Position numbers and translations under genes: made by a program | In this document: one piece after another, positions 1 through 13,428 of the stretch | Numbering within the stretch: position 1 is the first letter of the stretch | Layout: each line of letters starts with the position of its first letter | The notes under the pieces: generated by a model | Told to the model about the DNA's origin: nothing | The model's database searches: none | Seen by the model: the letters and a program-made list of their open reading frames with translations, nothing else | Origin: Coenobita brevimanus | Lineage: Eukaryota > Arthropoda > Malacostraca > Decapoda > Coenobitidae | Direction: 5' to 3' | Length of the DNA stretch: 64,000 bases | NCBI GenBank assembly: GCA_032717465.1 | Contig: CM064655.1 | Coordinates: forward strand, 18,885,835-18,949,834

Positions 1-9
1 TAAGGGTAT

Positions 10-3165
<3,156 letters not shown>

Positions 3166-3209
<44 letters not shown>
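3166..3209. repeat. (AT)n microsatellite between two Tigger copies
   Basis: A short AT tract separates the end of the 3-kb Tigger from the beginning of its deleted relative. Both insertions appear to have targeted the same AT array. Confidence 0.9.
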
Positions 3210-3211
<2 letters not shown>

Positions 3212-3220
3212 TATACAGTA

Positions 3221-3710
3221 CAGTAATCACTCCAATATCCGACTTAATAGAGCCATAGGTAGGTCCGGATATTGGTTCTGTCCGGATATTGGGCCCCAGC
3301 TTATGGACTTGTACTTATGGACCCTAACTCAGAGAAACACCTATACAACTCCCTCTGGACATGCATAGCACCTATTTAAGACCCAAATCACACCAATAAG
3401 GCACATAAATGACTGAAATAAATGCAAAAGAAACATAAAATGAGGGTTTAGAAGTAGGTTCATACAATAATAAACATTCTGGTGACTGGCTCCTGGACTG
3501 GTACTTATGGACCCTAACCTAGCCTAACTCAGAAAAACACCTTCCTACTTCACATGCATAGCTCCTAACATCCTATTCACACCAATAAAGGACATTAAAG
3601 AGTGAAATGAGGTAAGTATAGTATGGAAAAAAGTACAATATGAAACATTCTTATGTCCGGATAGTGGGGATGTTCGGATATTGGGCGTCCGGATATTGGA
3701 GTGATTACTG
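3221..3710 (-). mobile_element. Internally deleted Tigger derivative (MITE, 490 bp)
   Basis: Begins with 'CAGTAATCACTCCAATATCC' and ends with its inverse 'GGATATTGGAGTGATTACTG'. The first ~430 bp match, in opposite orientation, the 3' non-coding end of the element at 126-3159. The last ~58 bp match that element's 5' terminus. It therefore kept both ends and lost the whole transposase, with the deletion joint near 3650. It is flanked by TA on both sides and could only have moved using a transposase supplied elsewhere. It lies tail to tail with the larger copy. Confidence 0.9.
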
Positions 3711-3719
3711 TATATATAT

Positions 3720-4215
3720 ATCCATCCATTCATCCATCATCCAATCCTATGTTGCCCCATGAGGAGTGTAGGAGCCCAGGGTTCGGCAAGTTGGTCCTGA
3801 CAATTAAGATGAGGGTGACCAGCCTCACTCAACCCTAACTGGCATTATGTGAGCAACAGACCTCAGCCATCCCTTGGATATAAACCTACGCAGGCTCAAT
3901 CTGACTGGAGTGCCCTTGTTACCCACTAAACCACCAGGTGCCATAATTCGGTTATATGGTTACCACCCAGCATAGTAAATGATTTCCTGGTGTACAGGAA
4001 ACCATTTGGCATGTCACTCAGTGTAGAATAACCCATAGGCAGAAGGAAGAGGAAAGATTCAAGGAAAGAAAGACAGAAGAAGGAGTGTAAAGACACCCAT
4101 AGGCAGAAGGAAGAGGAAAGAATGAAGGAAAGAAAAGAGGAAGGAAGAAAGATAGGAAAGGGCAGACACCCAAAGCAGCACTACATTGAATGAGTGGATG
4201 GTGAGCGCCCCCACC
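3720..4215 (-). repeat. tRNA-like SINE repeat, copy 1
   Basis: On the minus strand, 3868-3942 has a pol III promoter layout: an A-box-like 'TGGTTTAGTGGG' and, about 47 bases after the A-box start, a B-box-like 'GGTTTATATCC'. The 3' side ends in (TCCA/TGGA)-type repeats near 3720, as expected of a SINE tail. Upstream of the tRNA-like part, to about 4200, lies a purine-rich segment with a direct repeat of 'CCCATAGGCAGAAGGAAGAGG' type sequence. The whole arrangement recurs at 40092-40505 (same strand), and part recurs at 36785. No intact tRNA fold was confirmed. Confidence 0.65.
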
Positions 4216-4820
4216 TCCCACCACGATACATATACAGTAAAAGTCCTATTATTCGGCAGCTGATTGTTCGGTAGATCCGACATTTCGGCAGTTTTGAGAA
4301 ATAGTCCCATTTACGAAAATCATTGATTGTTCGGCAGATGTCCGGAATCATCTCGGCAGTCTAGGAAGTGTTATCTGTGGCTTGTAGGCCTAATGTTTCA
4401 TTACACTTCTGTATGTTCACTAATTTCTATACTTTTATTCAGATTCAGGTATAGTACTGTATTGATTACAATATTGCACAGTATCATACAGTACAGTAAC
4501 CACCCCCACCAAATTAGCGAGGGTTACGTTCCAAACCCCCTCGCTAATTCTTGAAATTCTTTCATTCTTGATGCCTTCCTGAAAATGACACTTACCGGTA
4601 ATTGAGTAGCCCATGAACCATTGACACTGTAAAGCATTACCTATAAATAAATGTTGCTTGTTAAATCAGTTTCCCCGTTGTTTTTAGCTGTACGGCTGTG
4701 ACAGCTGTAGTATTTTTATTCCTCAGCATAATGGTGGAAGGGACTGTCCTGTTTAACTGAACCTAACCTAACTGAGTTTAACTGTACCTAATAATTTAAC
4801 CAAACCTAACCTAACCTAAA

Positions 4821-5803
4821 GTCAGAAAAATACTTTAAAATAAACTGGAGGAATATGAATTGCTAAGGTCTCTCTGATGAAAGTTAAATGTACATTTAGT
4901 GCTCATTCTTTTGTTTGTTTTTGTGTTTAACGTGAAAGAGAGAGTATTGATGCAAAGAGTAATATGTCCCATTAACCCCTTAATAACCTCCAGCACAGAA
5001 CAACCTTTTACAGTACCAATGTCAGTGATGTTAAGTTAGTGTGAGCTATAAAAAAACTGAACAATTATGGGGAGGGAACGAAGGTCACTGGTATGTTTAC
5101 ATGACTACGCTACGATTCCAAGCAGTTAGGCGGTCGGTTAATCTCAGATGTTTTCGCCCATTTGGTAAATACACCGTAACTTTATCAATCTTTCCGTGAC
5201 TCATAGCGAATCATAGCATGGGTTTAGGAAGCTAAATAACACATTGCTAGGTGAGCCAGATGATTATCTTCCCATCTTTAAGAAAAATAAACTGATTTCA
5301 GAAGAATAGAAGAGCTTTACGTACTCAGAGAGGGATTTAATTTCTTTCATTTTCTTATAAGATGTGAAGATAATTGTCTGGCGCACCTAGAAATGTGTTA
5401 TTTAGCTTCCTAAACCCATGCTATGATTCGCTATGATTGACTGGAGAATTGATAAAGTTACGGTGCATTTACCAAATGGGCGAAAAGATCTGAGATTAAC
5501 TGACCCCCTGACTGCTTGGAATCGTAGCGTAGAGTCGTGTAAACATACCAGTGACCTTCGTTCCATTCCCATAATTGTTCACAGTTTTTCCATAGCTCTC
5601 TAACTCGACATCGGTACTGTAAAGGGTTGTTCAATGTCGGAGGTTATTAAGGGGTTCATGGAATACATTACTGTTTCCATCAGTACTCTCCTTTCACATG
5701 TAAACAAAAAAAGGAACAAAAGAATGAGTGCTAAATGTAAGTTATAACTTTCATCAGAAAGACCTTACCAATTCAGATCCCTTTATTTTATGCAATATTC
5801 CGA
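4821..5803. repeat. Large imperfect inverted repeat (foldback), ~980 bp
   Basis: The left arm (~4821-5293) and right arm (~5338-5803) are reverse complements over almost their full length, with substitutions and small gaps. Paired landmarks include 'GCTCATTCTTTTGTT' with 'AACAAAAGAATGAG', 'GAAGGTCACTGGTATGTTTA' with its inverse near 5545, and 'GGAAGCTAAATAACACAT' with its inverse near 5395. The loop is about 45 bases. No protein was recognised. It could be a foldback transposon or two head-to-head copies of one repeat. Confidence 0.8.
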
Positions 5804-6000
5804 CTATTTTATTTTGTTTGGAAAAAGTACTGTGTACAGTACTCACTCCAGACATATTTATAATAATATAAGTAGTGATGAGTTCACCAATACAAGTGAT
5901 GTACTGAGCTGGTAGGTAATATTCCATATCATTTCGGCCATCCAGGAAGTGTTATCTGACTTTTAGGCCTACTGTGTCATTACCCTTGTATATGTTCACT

Positions 6001-6748
6001 ATCTATCTATCTATTGCCAGACGCCTCAATCCCGTTTGGGGTGGCCACAAACAAATCGCCTCCAAGTCACCCTGTCCCCCGCCATTTCACTGCCCTGCTC
6101 CCAACTCACGCCCCCCTCTCTCATATACCTCTCCACCCCATCCCTCCATCTCATCCTCGGCCTCCCCCTCCCTCTTCCCCCCTCCACCTCACTCATATAC
6201 ACTCTCTTCGTCAGTCTTTCACCCTCCATCCTCTCCACATGGCGAAACCACCTCAGTGTGTTCCTCATAACGCTTCCTATCACATCCACATCCACACCAC
6301 AACGCTCCTTTATATCCTCATTCGTCAGCATGTCTCTCCACGTGACTCCACAGGCTCCTCTCAAATAACTCATTTCCACTGCTCTCACTCTTGACTTGTG
6401 TCCTTCCAACAATGTCCAAGCTTCACTTCTGTACGTTAGAGTTGGTATCACAATACTGTCATGTAGTAACTTTTTCACTTCCATACTCACTTCCCTGTTT
6501 TTTATCACTGCTTTCAATGAACCAGCAAACTTTCTTCCCTGCTGTACCCTCTCAAGCACTTCACCCTCCAAACCTCCATCCTTACTCATCACACTACCCA
6601 AATACTTAAACGTACTCACATTTTCCAATTCCTCACCATCCAACCTCGCTGTACATTCACTAACTTCACCTCTCTCAAAGACCATCACTTTACTCTTCCC
6701 TACATTCACCTTTAGGTTCCGTTTCTTACACACTCTCTCAAACTTATT
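6001..6748 (-). mobile_element. RTE-like LINE, 3' fragment (family A)
   Basis: The minus strand carries an open 235-codon C-terminal piece of a reverse transcriptase ORF (6026-6733) running from 'NLKVNVGKSKVMVFERGE' through 'FKYLGSVMSKDG' to 'RRFVCGHPKRD'. A 3' tail of (TAGA)n follows ((ATCT)n on the plus strand). The copy is 5' truncated, as usual for target-primed reverse transcription. It was inserted into the second ~300-bp unit of the surrounding DNA element: unit 1 reads straight through where this LINE sits. Near-identical 3' ends occur at 6984, 16900, 31300, 32150 and 52150. Confidence 0.85.
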
Positions 6749-6983
6749 TCAGATTCGGGTATAGTATTGTATAGTACTGTATTGATTGCAGTATTGTACA
6801 GTATACAGTACTCCAAACACAGTTGTAATACCATACCATAAGTGGTGATGACAGTGTTCACCAATATATTTAAGATACTGAGTGGGTAGGTGTTTGATTA
6901 TTCGGCAAATCTAATTTCTCGGCATCATCCTGGTCCCATAGATGCCGAATAATGGGACTTGTACTGTATATATATATACAGTA

Positions 6984-7375
6984 TATAGCAGTGGAAATGA
7001 GTTATTTAAGAGGAGCCTGTGGAGTCACATGGAGAGACAGGCTGACGAATGAGGATATAAAGGAGCGTTTTGGTGTGGATGTGGATGTGATAGGAAGTGT
7101 TATGAGGAACACACTGAGGTGGTTTGGCCATGTGGAGAGGATGGAGGGTGAAAGACTGACGAAGAGAGTGTATGTGAGTGAGGTGGGAGGGGGAAGAGGG
7201 AGGGGGAGGCCGAGGATGAGATGGAGGGATGGGGTGGAGAGGTATATGAGAGAGGGGGGTGTGAGCTGGGAGCATGGCAGTGAAATGGCGGGGGACAGGA
7301 CGACGTGGAGGCGATTTGTTTGTGGCCACCCCAAACGGGATTTAGGTGTCTGGCAATAGATAGATAGACATAAAT
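6984..7375 (+). mobile_element. RTE-like LINE, short 3' fragment (family A)
   Basis: Encodes only the last ~115 residues of the family A polymerase ('VEMSYLRGACGVTWRDRLTN' to 'RRFVCGHPKRD'), then 'CTGGCAATAGATAGATAG'. It is truncated at the 5' end beside an AT-rich stretch. Its closeness to the copy at 6001-6748, in opposite orientation, leaves two inverted LINE ends about 240 bp apart. Confidence 0.88.
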
Positions 7376-7386
7376 ATATATATATA

Positions 7387-8835
7387 CAGTACCCTCGCGT
7401 CCAACACGCGTTAGTCCAGCACGATTCACATCCAGCACAGAGAGCAAATAATTAGTATTATTTAAAACGATTTAATTACTGCAACACGAGTGTGTTAGCA
7501 TAACACGCACAGATCTCCGAGAAGTGGGCGAAATCCGCAGAGTTCACTGCTAGCACGATCACCCCCGGTCCAACACAGTCATACTGGACATTCCCATGAT
7601 GATGATAGCCAATGAAAACTTCCGGTCAAGTAGCCTTCCCCGCCCGCTATCGTGACGTGATCGTGATGCCGCCCAATTAAAAACGCTTCTGCTGTTACGT
7701 GATGTTTTGTTTAAATTTCTCCCGCCACAGCGCCACTCAGTCGCATAATTCGCATTGGAAGGTGCTTTTTTCTTGCTGCATTTTCTGCCCTTGCTACTGC
7801 ATTTTACTGTGCTCACGATGCCTAGGAAGCTTTCTGAGAACCCCAAGAAGCGTTGGCACCTCCCTCAGGCCACCAAGCTAGAAAGCATCGAGAGGAAGAA
7901 GAAAGGGGAGAGGAAAGTTGACATTGCCAAGGCCTACGACATGAATGAAGCCAACGTGAGGACCATAATAAAAAACTTAGACAAGATCCTGGCAGCCGAA
8001 GGCTATCACACGGCACTTCATACCAGGTTTGCCGAGGATATGATGGTAAATTGGAACGGTAACGTGGTAAAATTGCCGACGATACCACGGGCATTTGGAA
8101 TTCATCTGGATGGATTCCTGCCGAGGATACGACGGACAAAACAGTGTGACCAAAACCCAGGCGACTCGACAGAGAATGTATCGTACTACAGCATTGAACA
8201 GTTAGCCTGACACTGAATACATATTAATATTTCAGAATAAATATCAGTCGTTTTGAAACCCTTCTCATCGGCGTGTGTACCAGTTTATAAACAAAGCTGC
8301 TTCTCCTTATTCTCTACCGAGTCAGCGACAGCGATCACTTTCCACAGTCACGAGACGGGGCTCTGGCAACAGTGTGAGAAGCATGCCGTTTGCCGAGGAT
8401 TACAGAGTGCTAGGACAGGCAGAATTAGGACCTTCCATGGATGTGGACGAAGACAGTGATTCTGAGTGTAATTTCGAAGGATTTATGAGGGAGGTTGAGG
8501 AGGAGCAACAGCCATTACCCGCTAGTGAAGCCAGCAGCCATCCTCTGGGGACCCAGTAGGACTACCTACAGCCTTGGATACCACCTTCCATTCCCAGCAA
8601 GCCCACCAACACTATCCTAAAAGGTTAGTTATCATTCATAGCACAGTACCATTTATTATAATTACAATAGTACCAATATATGTATAGGTATATGGTAGGT
8701 ATTTAGGGTGACTTTTCCTAGGGTTGCTGACATAATTCATTTTTCCCCATAAGCTCTATTGTTAGTCCAACACGTTTTTGGTCCAACACGTGACCCATGC
8801 ATGACAATATTACCGTGTTGGATGCGAGGGTACTG
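7387..8835 (+). mobile_element. pogo/Tigger-like element lacking its catalytic domain
   Basis: Ends are inverted repeats: 'CAGTACCCTCGCGTCCAACA' on the left and the inverse of 'CAGTACCCTCGCATCCAACA' on the right, with TA at both outer flanks. At 1.45 kb it is too short for a complete transposase. The N-terminal DNA-binding part (7818-8210) and a C-terminal remnant (~8400-8559, with 'ECNFEGFMREVEEE') survive, and the DDE core is deleted. The C-terminal remnant resembles 'EIDFEGFMNEV' in the element at 46836, so the two belong to one branch. Confidence 0.82.
7818..8210 (+). pseudogene. N-terminal DNA-binding fragment of a pogo/Tigger transposase
   Basis: An open frame of 130 codons beginning MPRKLSENPKKRWH. 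The first ~65 residues look like a helix-turn-helix of the CENP-B N-terminal/Psq type: a basic start, then 'ATKLESIERKKKGERKVDIA' and 'YDMNEANVRTIIKNLDKI'. In this family the domain binds transposon termini. The rest of the frame ('FAEDMMVNWNGNVVKLPTIP') does not match a DDE core, so this is the product of an internal deletion. It could in principle still be made as a DNA-binding repressor-like protein, but there is no evidence for expression. The earlier methionine at 7755 adds a hydrophobic stretch that is unlikely to be real. Confidence 0.7.
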
Positions 8836-8887
8836 TATGTATATATATATATATATATACACACAGTAACCCCTCCACTATCCCTTG

Positions 8888-10083
8888 CAGTAATCCCTTC
8901 ACTATCCAATGTAATAGAACCAAAGGCATGTCCGGAAAGTGGGCCCCTGGCTCCTGGACTGGTACTTAAGGACCCTAACCCAGCCTAACTTTAAAAGCCA
9001 CCTAAATAACTCCCTACCGGACATGCATAGCACCTATTTAAGACCCTATTCAGACCAATAATGGACATAAATCATGAAATAAATGAAAAGGAACCAAAGA
9101 ATGAGGAATTAGAAGTGACTGTACCTCAGCCAGGGTACTTACAGCACGTCTGTGGCCGTCTTCTCTAAGGCTTTGGCAGTGGTGAAAATGCTCTTCAAGC
9201 ACATACAGTAATCCAGTGTTGTGCTGCACTTACAGTAATTCTTTGAAATGTGAGGTATAATTGTTTAACACTGCATATTGTTAATTGCACCACGCCAGTT
9301 TCAACTGCCAGTTTGCACTCCACAGTTAATCCATTGCACTCTAAATTCTAATTTCTTAACACTGCACAACACTGTAAATTCCCGTGTGGTCTAGTGGTGA
9401 GGTATTGCAGTTTATTCACTGTTAATTCACAAAAAATGAGCACATGCATCACCCATTGCGATAAGCATCTACTCATGATCGCGGTTAAGCAGTAACTGGT
9501 GGTGAAGGAGGAGCAGGGTTGCCACATCTCAGCTCGGCCACATTACCACAGTCGTCAGTTTTCATTACCAAATTTAACTTTTCATTACCAAATTCATAAA
9601 GCTAGCATTTACTCTTCGCTAATTATATATACAAGTGGAAATGAATGTAATCACTCACATTATAATGAACAGCATGATTATTTTCACGCTATGTAGGCTA
9701 GCAGATTAATCAAGGACATCAGACAATCCACCATCTCCATCCTATGTATCCTCATACATGTGAAAAATCCATTTGGTCATGCATTATTCTGATTCATTAC
9801 CAAATGAATTTTTCATTACCAAATTGGTCCATATTTGGTAATGAAAAATACCAAATGGCAACCCTGACAGGGGAGGGGGGAGGAAGGAAGGGTTGAAGGT
9901 GCCATGGTGTAAACAGCTGTTCGGCGCTGCGTGGCAATTTCAAATTACGGGTGGGACAATAATCGGATTTTTGGGGGATTTTTTTCTTTTTTTGGCCATT
10001 TTTGTGTTCCGAAGGTTCAGGCCCACAATGTCCGGTAAGTGGGGTTCCGGAAAGTTGGCGTCCAGATAGTTTAGGGATTATTG
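8888..10083 (-). mobile_element. Deleted Tigger derivative (subfamily 2) carrying a hAT MITE
   Basis: The left terminus 'CAGTAATCCCTTCACTATCC' and the right terminus (inverse of 'CAATAATCCCTAAACTATCT') are inverted. Next to them are 'CCTGGCTCCTGGACTGGTAC' and the 'GGGCCTGAACC...AATGGCC' block typical of this family. No transposase remains. 9514-9866 is a separate hAT-type insertion. The same composite occurs at 11139-11919 and 51724-54493. Apart from the nested MITE I see no gene here. Confidence 0.82.
9514..9866. mobile_element. hAT-type MITE nested in the Tigger derivative
   Basis: Bounded by 'CAGGGTTGCCA' and its inverse 'TGGCAACCCTG', a terminus typical of hAT transposons. The interior has several 'TTTGGTAATGAAAA' motifs in both orientations and no coding capacity. 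The flanking 8-mers here no longer match, but the equivalent copy at 11351-11697 has a perfect 8-bp duplication. Confidence 0.75.
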
Positions 10084-10236
10084 TATATGTATATACTATA
10101 TATATACAGTATATGTATTTGTATACAGTCATCTTACCTAAAGTGCGCCATCGCAAAGTGCGTCTTGCATAATGTGCGACGGGGATCTGACAATAATTAA
10201 ATATTTAGAAAGTTCGTTTGCTACTTGCAGTGTGCA

Positions 10237-11138
10237 ACAGGCTGTTTAATATATACATGGATGGGGTTGTAAAAGAGGTACAGGGTAGGGCAGTGGATGT
10301 GGGGGTGGCTGTAATGGATGAGGGTGAGATTTTTAAGCTTCCGGTGTTGCTGTTTGCTGATGATACAGTACTTTTGAGTGAAGATGAATGGGAGTTGCAA
10401 GGTTTGGTGAATGAATTTGGGACAGTGTGTAGGAGGAGGAATCTGAAAGTTAATGTAAACAAAAGTAAAGTTATGGTGTTTGAGAGGAATGAAGTCACAA
10501 AGTGTACAGTGAGGTTGGATGGTGAGGATATGGAGAATGTGAGTGCATTCAGGTACTTGGGTAGTGTGATGAGTAAGGATGGAACTTTGGGGGATGAAGT
10601 GCGTGAAAGGGTACAGCAGGGAAGGAAGGTCGTTGGTACACTGAAAGCAGTGATGAGAAATAGGGAGGTGAGTATGGAAGTTAAGAAGTCACTGCATGAT
10701 AGTATCGTGATCCCTACCCTGACGTATGGAAGCGAGGCATGGACCTTGCAAGAGGGGAACAAGTCAAGAGTGAGAGCAGTGGAAATGAGTTACTTGAGAA
10801 GAGCATGTGGAGTGACATGAAGGGACAGGTTGACGAATGAAGAAGTGAAGGAACGATGTGGGGTGGATGTGGATGTGGTGAGAAGATTAGGAGAAATACA
10901 CTGAGCTGGTTTGGACATGTGAAGAGAATGGAGACTGAAAGACTGACTAAGAGGGTGTACGTAGGTGAGGTGGAGGGAGAGAGAGGGAGAGGTAGACTGA
11001 GGATGAGGTGGAGGGATGGAGTTGAGAGGTATATGAGGGAGGGTAGTCAAATGGTAGGTGACAGAGCGACTTGGAGGCGTTTTGTCTGCGGCCACCCTTT
11101 GCGGGATTAGGGCGTCGGGCTATAGATAGATAGATAGA
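10237..11138 (+). mobile_element. RTE-like LINE, 5'-truncated (family A)
   Basis: The frame 10218-10820 encodes the second half of the reverse transcriptase, including the catalytic 'LLFADDTVLLSEDEWE' box, 'FRYLGSVMSKDGTLGDE' and 'TYGSEAWTLQEGNKSRVRAV'. A TGA after 'RRACGVT' and a frameshift near 10880 precede the last part (10856-11110), which ends 'RRFVCGHPLRD'. The 3' end is 'GGGCGTCGGGCTATAGATAG' with a (TAGA)n tail. Codons are diverged from the 15.5-kb copy and closest to the one at 31045-31672, suggesting a subfamily. The 150 bp upstream (10084-10236) is AT-rich and has no gene. Confidence 0.87.
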
Positions 11139-11919
11139 ATCCCTGTACTATCCGGACACCCACTTTCCGGACTCCCCACTTACTGGACATTGTGGGCCTG
11201 GACCTTTAGAACCCAAAAATGGCCAAAAATAGAAAAAAATCCCAGAAAATTCTGAATTTTTTCCCACCCGTAATTTGAAATTGGCGTGCGGCGACGAACA
11301 GCTGTTGTTTATGCACCCCTTCCCCCTTTCCTTCCTTCCCCCTCCCCAGTCAGGGTTGCCATTTGGTATTTTTCATTACCAAACATGGGCCAATTTGGTA
11401 CTGAAAAGTTCGTTTGGTAGTGAATCAGCATATTCCATTACCAAACAGATTTTTCACATGTATGAAGATATAGAGAATGGAGACAGTGGACTGTCTGCTG
11501 TCTTTGATTAATCTGCTAGCATACATAGTCCAAATATAAACATGCTGCTGATTGTAAGGAGGGTGATTATTTCCATTTGTACATATAATTAGTGAAGAAT
11601 AAATGCTTCCTTTAGGAATTTGGTAATGAAAAGTTAAATTTGGTAATGAAAAATGAGGTGTTTGGTAACGTGGGTGAGCTCAGATCTGGCAACCATGTCC
11701 CCAGTTACTGCCTAAACACCGCCGAGGGTAGATGTTCATTGCAATGGATGCCGCATGTGCTCATTTTTTATGAATAAACAGTGAATAAACTGCACTGCCT
11801 CGCCACTAGACCACATGGGAATTTACACTGTTGTGCAGTGTTAAGAAATTAGAATTTCGTGTGCAAAGGATTTAGTGTGGAGTGCAAAGTGGCAGTTGAA
11901 ACTGGCGTGGTGTAATTAA
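11139..11919 (+). mobile_element. Truncated Tigger derivative (subfamily 2) with hAT MITE
   Basis: Starts directly after the LINE (TAGA)n tail with 'ATCCCTGTACTATCCGGACA', so a few terminal bases are missing. It keeps the 'GGGCCTGGACC...AATGGCCAAAAA' block and a hAT MITE at 11351-11697. It ends at a TTAA where another repeat begins; the remainder of the Tigger is not found downstream. No gene. Confidence 0.78.
11351..11697. mobile_element. hAT-type MITE with perfect 8-bp target duplication
   Basis: Begins 'CAGGGTTGCCATTTGG' and ends 'CTGGCAACCATG'. The flanks 11343-11350 and 11698-11705 are both TCCCCAGT, an 8-bp target-site duplication as hAT elements make. At 347 bp it has no coding capacity. 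The interior carries repeated 'TTTGGTAATGAAAA' motifs. It needs a hAT transposase from elsewhere; none was recognised in this window. Confidence 0.87.
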
Positions 11920-12080
11920 CCCGCCCCATCCCGATGTTTTCTGGGCAGCGGTACGCCCCAGTCCCAACATTTTTGGACCTTTTTTTTTTTTTTTTTTAGG
12001 CCCAAACATTCGCTTTTGGTGAGAAACATCGAAAATTCATAGAGAAATCGCTTACCATTATGTATGGGTATTTATCTCAA
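11916..12080 (+). repeat. Left-end fragment of a TTAA-flanked element
   Basis: TTAA at 11916-11919 is followed by 'CCCGCCCCATCCCGATGTTT', a poly-T run and 'GAGAAACATCGAAAATTCAT', matching the left end of the complete element at 13429-14121. No right end follows before the sequence changes near 12060, so this is a fragment. Confidence 0.7.
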
Positions 12081-12117
12081 TACCATATCCAGCCCCCTCA
12101 GCCATGCAGCCCTAGTG

Positions 12118-12148
12118 GGATAGGTTAGGTTAAGTTAGGTTAGGTTGA
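12118..12148 (+). repeat. Short interstitial TTAGG telomere-like repeat
   Basis: About five consecutive TTAGG-like units, one of them TTAAG. TTAGG is the ancestral arthropod telomere unit. Opposite-strand CCTAA triplets occur near 4755, 4803 and 13248, always inside repeats, so they may simply be part of those repeats. Confidence 0.75.
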
Positions 12149-12325
12149 GAAAATTTTGCTTGGGAGTCACTGCGCATATTTTCAAGAAAAACCTATGGTT
12201 AGTTTTGAAACAACTGGGCAAGCATTTTTCCTGGCTGAGGGTTCCCGGTGGTGAGATGAATACGCATACAGAATGGAAATAAGCTTCCTGGGCACACTCA
12301 AGGCCGAATGGTCAGACAAAATTTG

Positions 12326-13060
12326 TGGGTTTCATAATTTTGGGGGATGAAATGGAATGAAAATGTATGCTAAGCAGGAAAGAAAAAAAAATCCATGTGT
12401 TCTCGTAAGTTAAGGTTCAGTTCCACATTCTTCGTTCAATTTTATGCTTCCCAACACATTTCGGACCAACTGGGCATATGGTTATCTGTCCTTTCTCATG
12501 CCTCGCCTAGCTCTTACACACTCATAATGGGTTTTGCAGTTTTAAGGGACGAAATGGAATGAAATTGTTTGCTAATTAGAGAAAAAGTTACTCTTTTATC
12601 CATGTGTTCTCGTAAGTTAGCATTCAGTTCCTCATTCTTCGTTCGATTTCGTGCTTCCCAATACATTTCCAGCTGAGCATACGGTTATCAGTCCTTTCTC
12701 GCGCCTCACTCTACCCCACACTCATAATGGGTTTCGCAGTTTTGGGGGACGTAATGAAACAAAAATGTTTGCTAATCAGGAAAAAAAAAAATTTCATCCA
12801 TGTGTTCTCGTAAGTTAGTGTTCAGTTCCACATTTTTTGTTCGATTTCATGCTTCCCAACATGTTTCAGACCGACTGAGCATACAGCTATCAAGTCCTTT
12901 CTCGCGTCTCACTGACTTTCCCGCAGTCATACAGGTTTCGCAGTTTTAGGGGATGAAACTGAACGAAATGTTTGTTAATCAGAAAAAAAAAAAACTTCCA
13001 TCCATGTGCTCTCGTAAGTTAGCATTCAGTTCCACATTCTTCGCTCTTCTTCCTGATAGT
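12326..13060 (+). repeat. Tandem array of ~200-bp units (3.6 copies)
   Basis: Units begin with 'GGGTTTCGCAGTTTTGGGGG'-like sequence at 12326, 12529, 12729 and 12933, giving periods of about 203, 200 and 204 bp. Each holds an A-rich run, then 'CATCCATGTGTTCTCGTAAG', 'TTCCACATTCTTCGTTCGAT' and 'CCCAACACATTTCGGACC'. The same unit forms the arms of the inverted repeat at 14323-15173. The stretch 12149-12325 and the following 13061-13428 show no gene; part of 13080-13428 resembles 4650-4880. Confidence 0.85.
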
Positions 13061-13428
13061 CTTATATTTTCCGGATTACTTCTGGGTGGTAAATAAACGT
13101 TTCATGCTAATTCTGTTTCTTTGTTGGTTTTAGCTGTGTTCCACCGTGTCAACCTGTTTGACTCGTCAGGGTTACAGCGAAAGAGGCTGTCCTAAGTGTT
13201 TAACTATATTTGACCCAAACTAGCTTAAATACACCTAATAATTAAACCTAACCTAACCTAGCATCCAGTTGGGAAGTTGGGAGACGAAAACCAAGACAAT
13301 CATAGGTACAGCTTAAGGAACGTGACAATTTTTCAACAGGAAATGGTAATTTACCAACCTGAAAACAAAAAAACACAGAAAACAAACTGCAGGAATATGA
13401 ATTGTATTGTTAAGGTCCACCTACAGCT

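Larger units (their letters stand above)
4235..6966. mobile_element. TA-flanked DNA element with 'TTATTCGGCA' termini, composite
   Basis: The left end 'CAGTAAAAGTCCTATTATTC' and the right end (inverse of 'CAGTACAAGTCCCATTATTC') are inverted repeats flanked by TA (4233-4234, 6967-6968), fitting a pogo/Tigger-type element. No transposase is visible. The interior holds two tandem ~300-bp units ('AGGAAGTGTTATCTG' at ~4360 and ~5948). The first is interrupted by a foldback sequence and the second by an RTE LINE. A segment beginning 'CAGTAACCACCCCCACCAAA' at 4495 looks like the terminus of yet another element, with no right end found. Confidence 0.65.

Noticed and set aside
3868..3942. Functional tRNA gene on the minus strand
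   Set aside because: A- and B-box-like motifs are present, but no convincing cloverleaf, and a second copy shares long flanking sequence, as for a dispersed repeat.
6026..6394. Proline/serine-rich open frames on the strand opposite LINE ORFs (also 16883-17237, 52101-52521)
   Set aside because: Antisense shadows of the real reverse transcriptase frame.
12118..12148. A chromosome end
   Set aside because: Only about five TTAGG-like units, embedded in other repeats with sequence on both sides.
12326..13060. CRISPR array
   Set aside because: The repeats are ~200 bp and contiguous without unique spacers, and the genome is eukaryotic.
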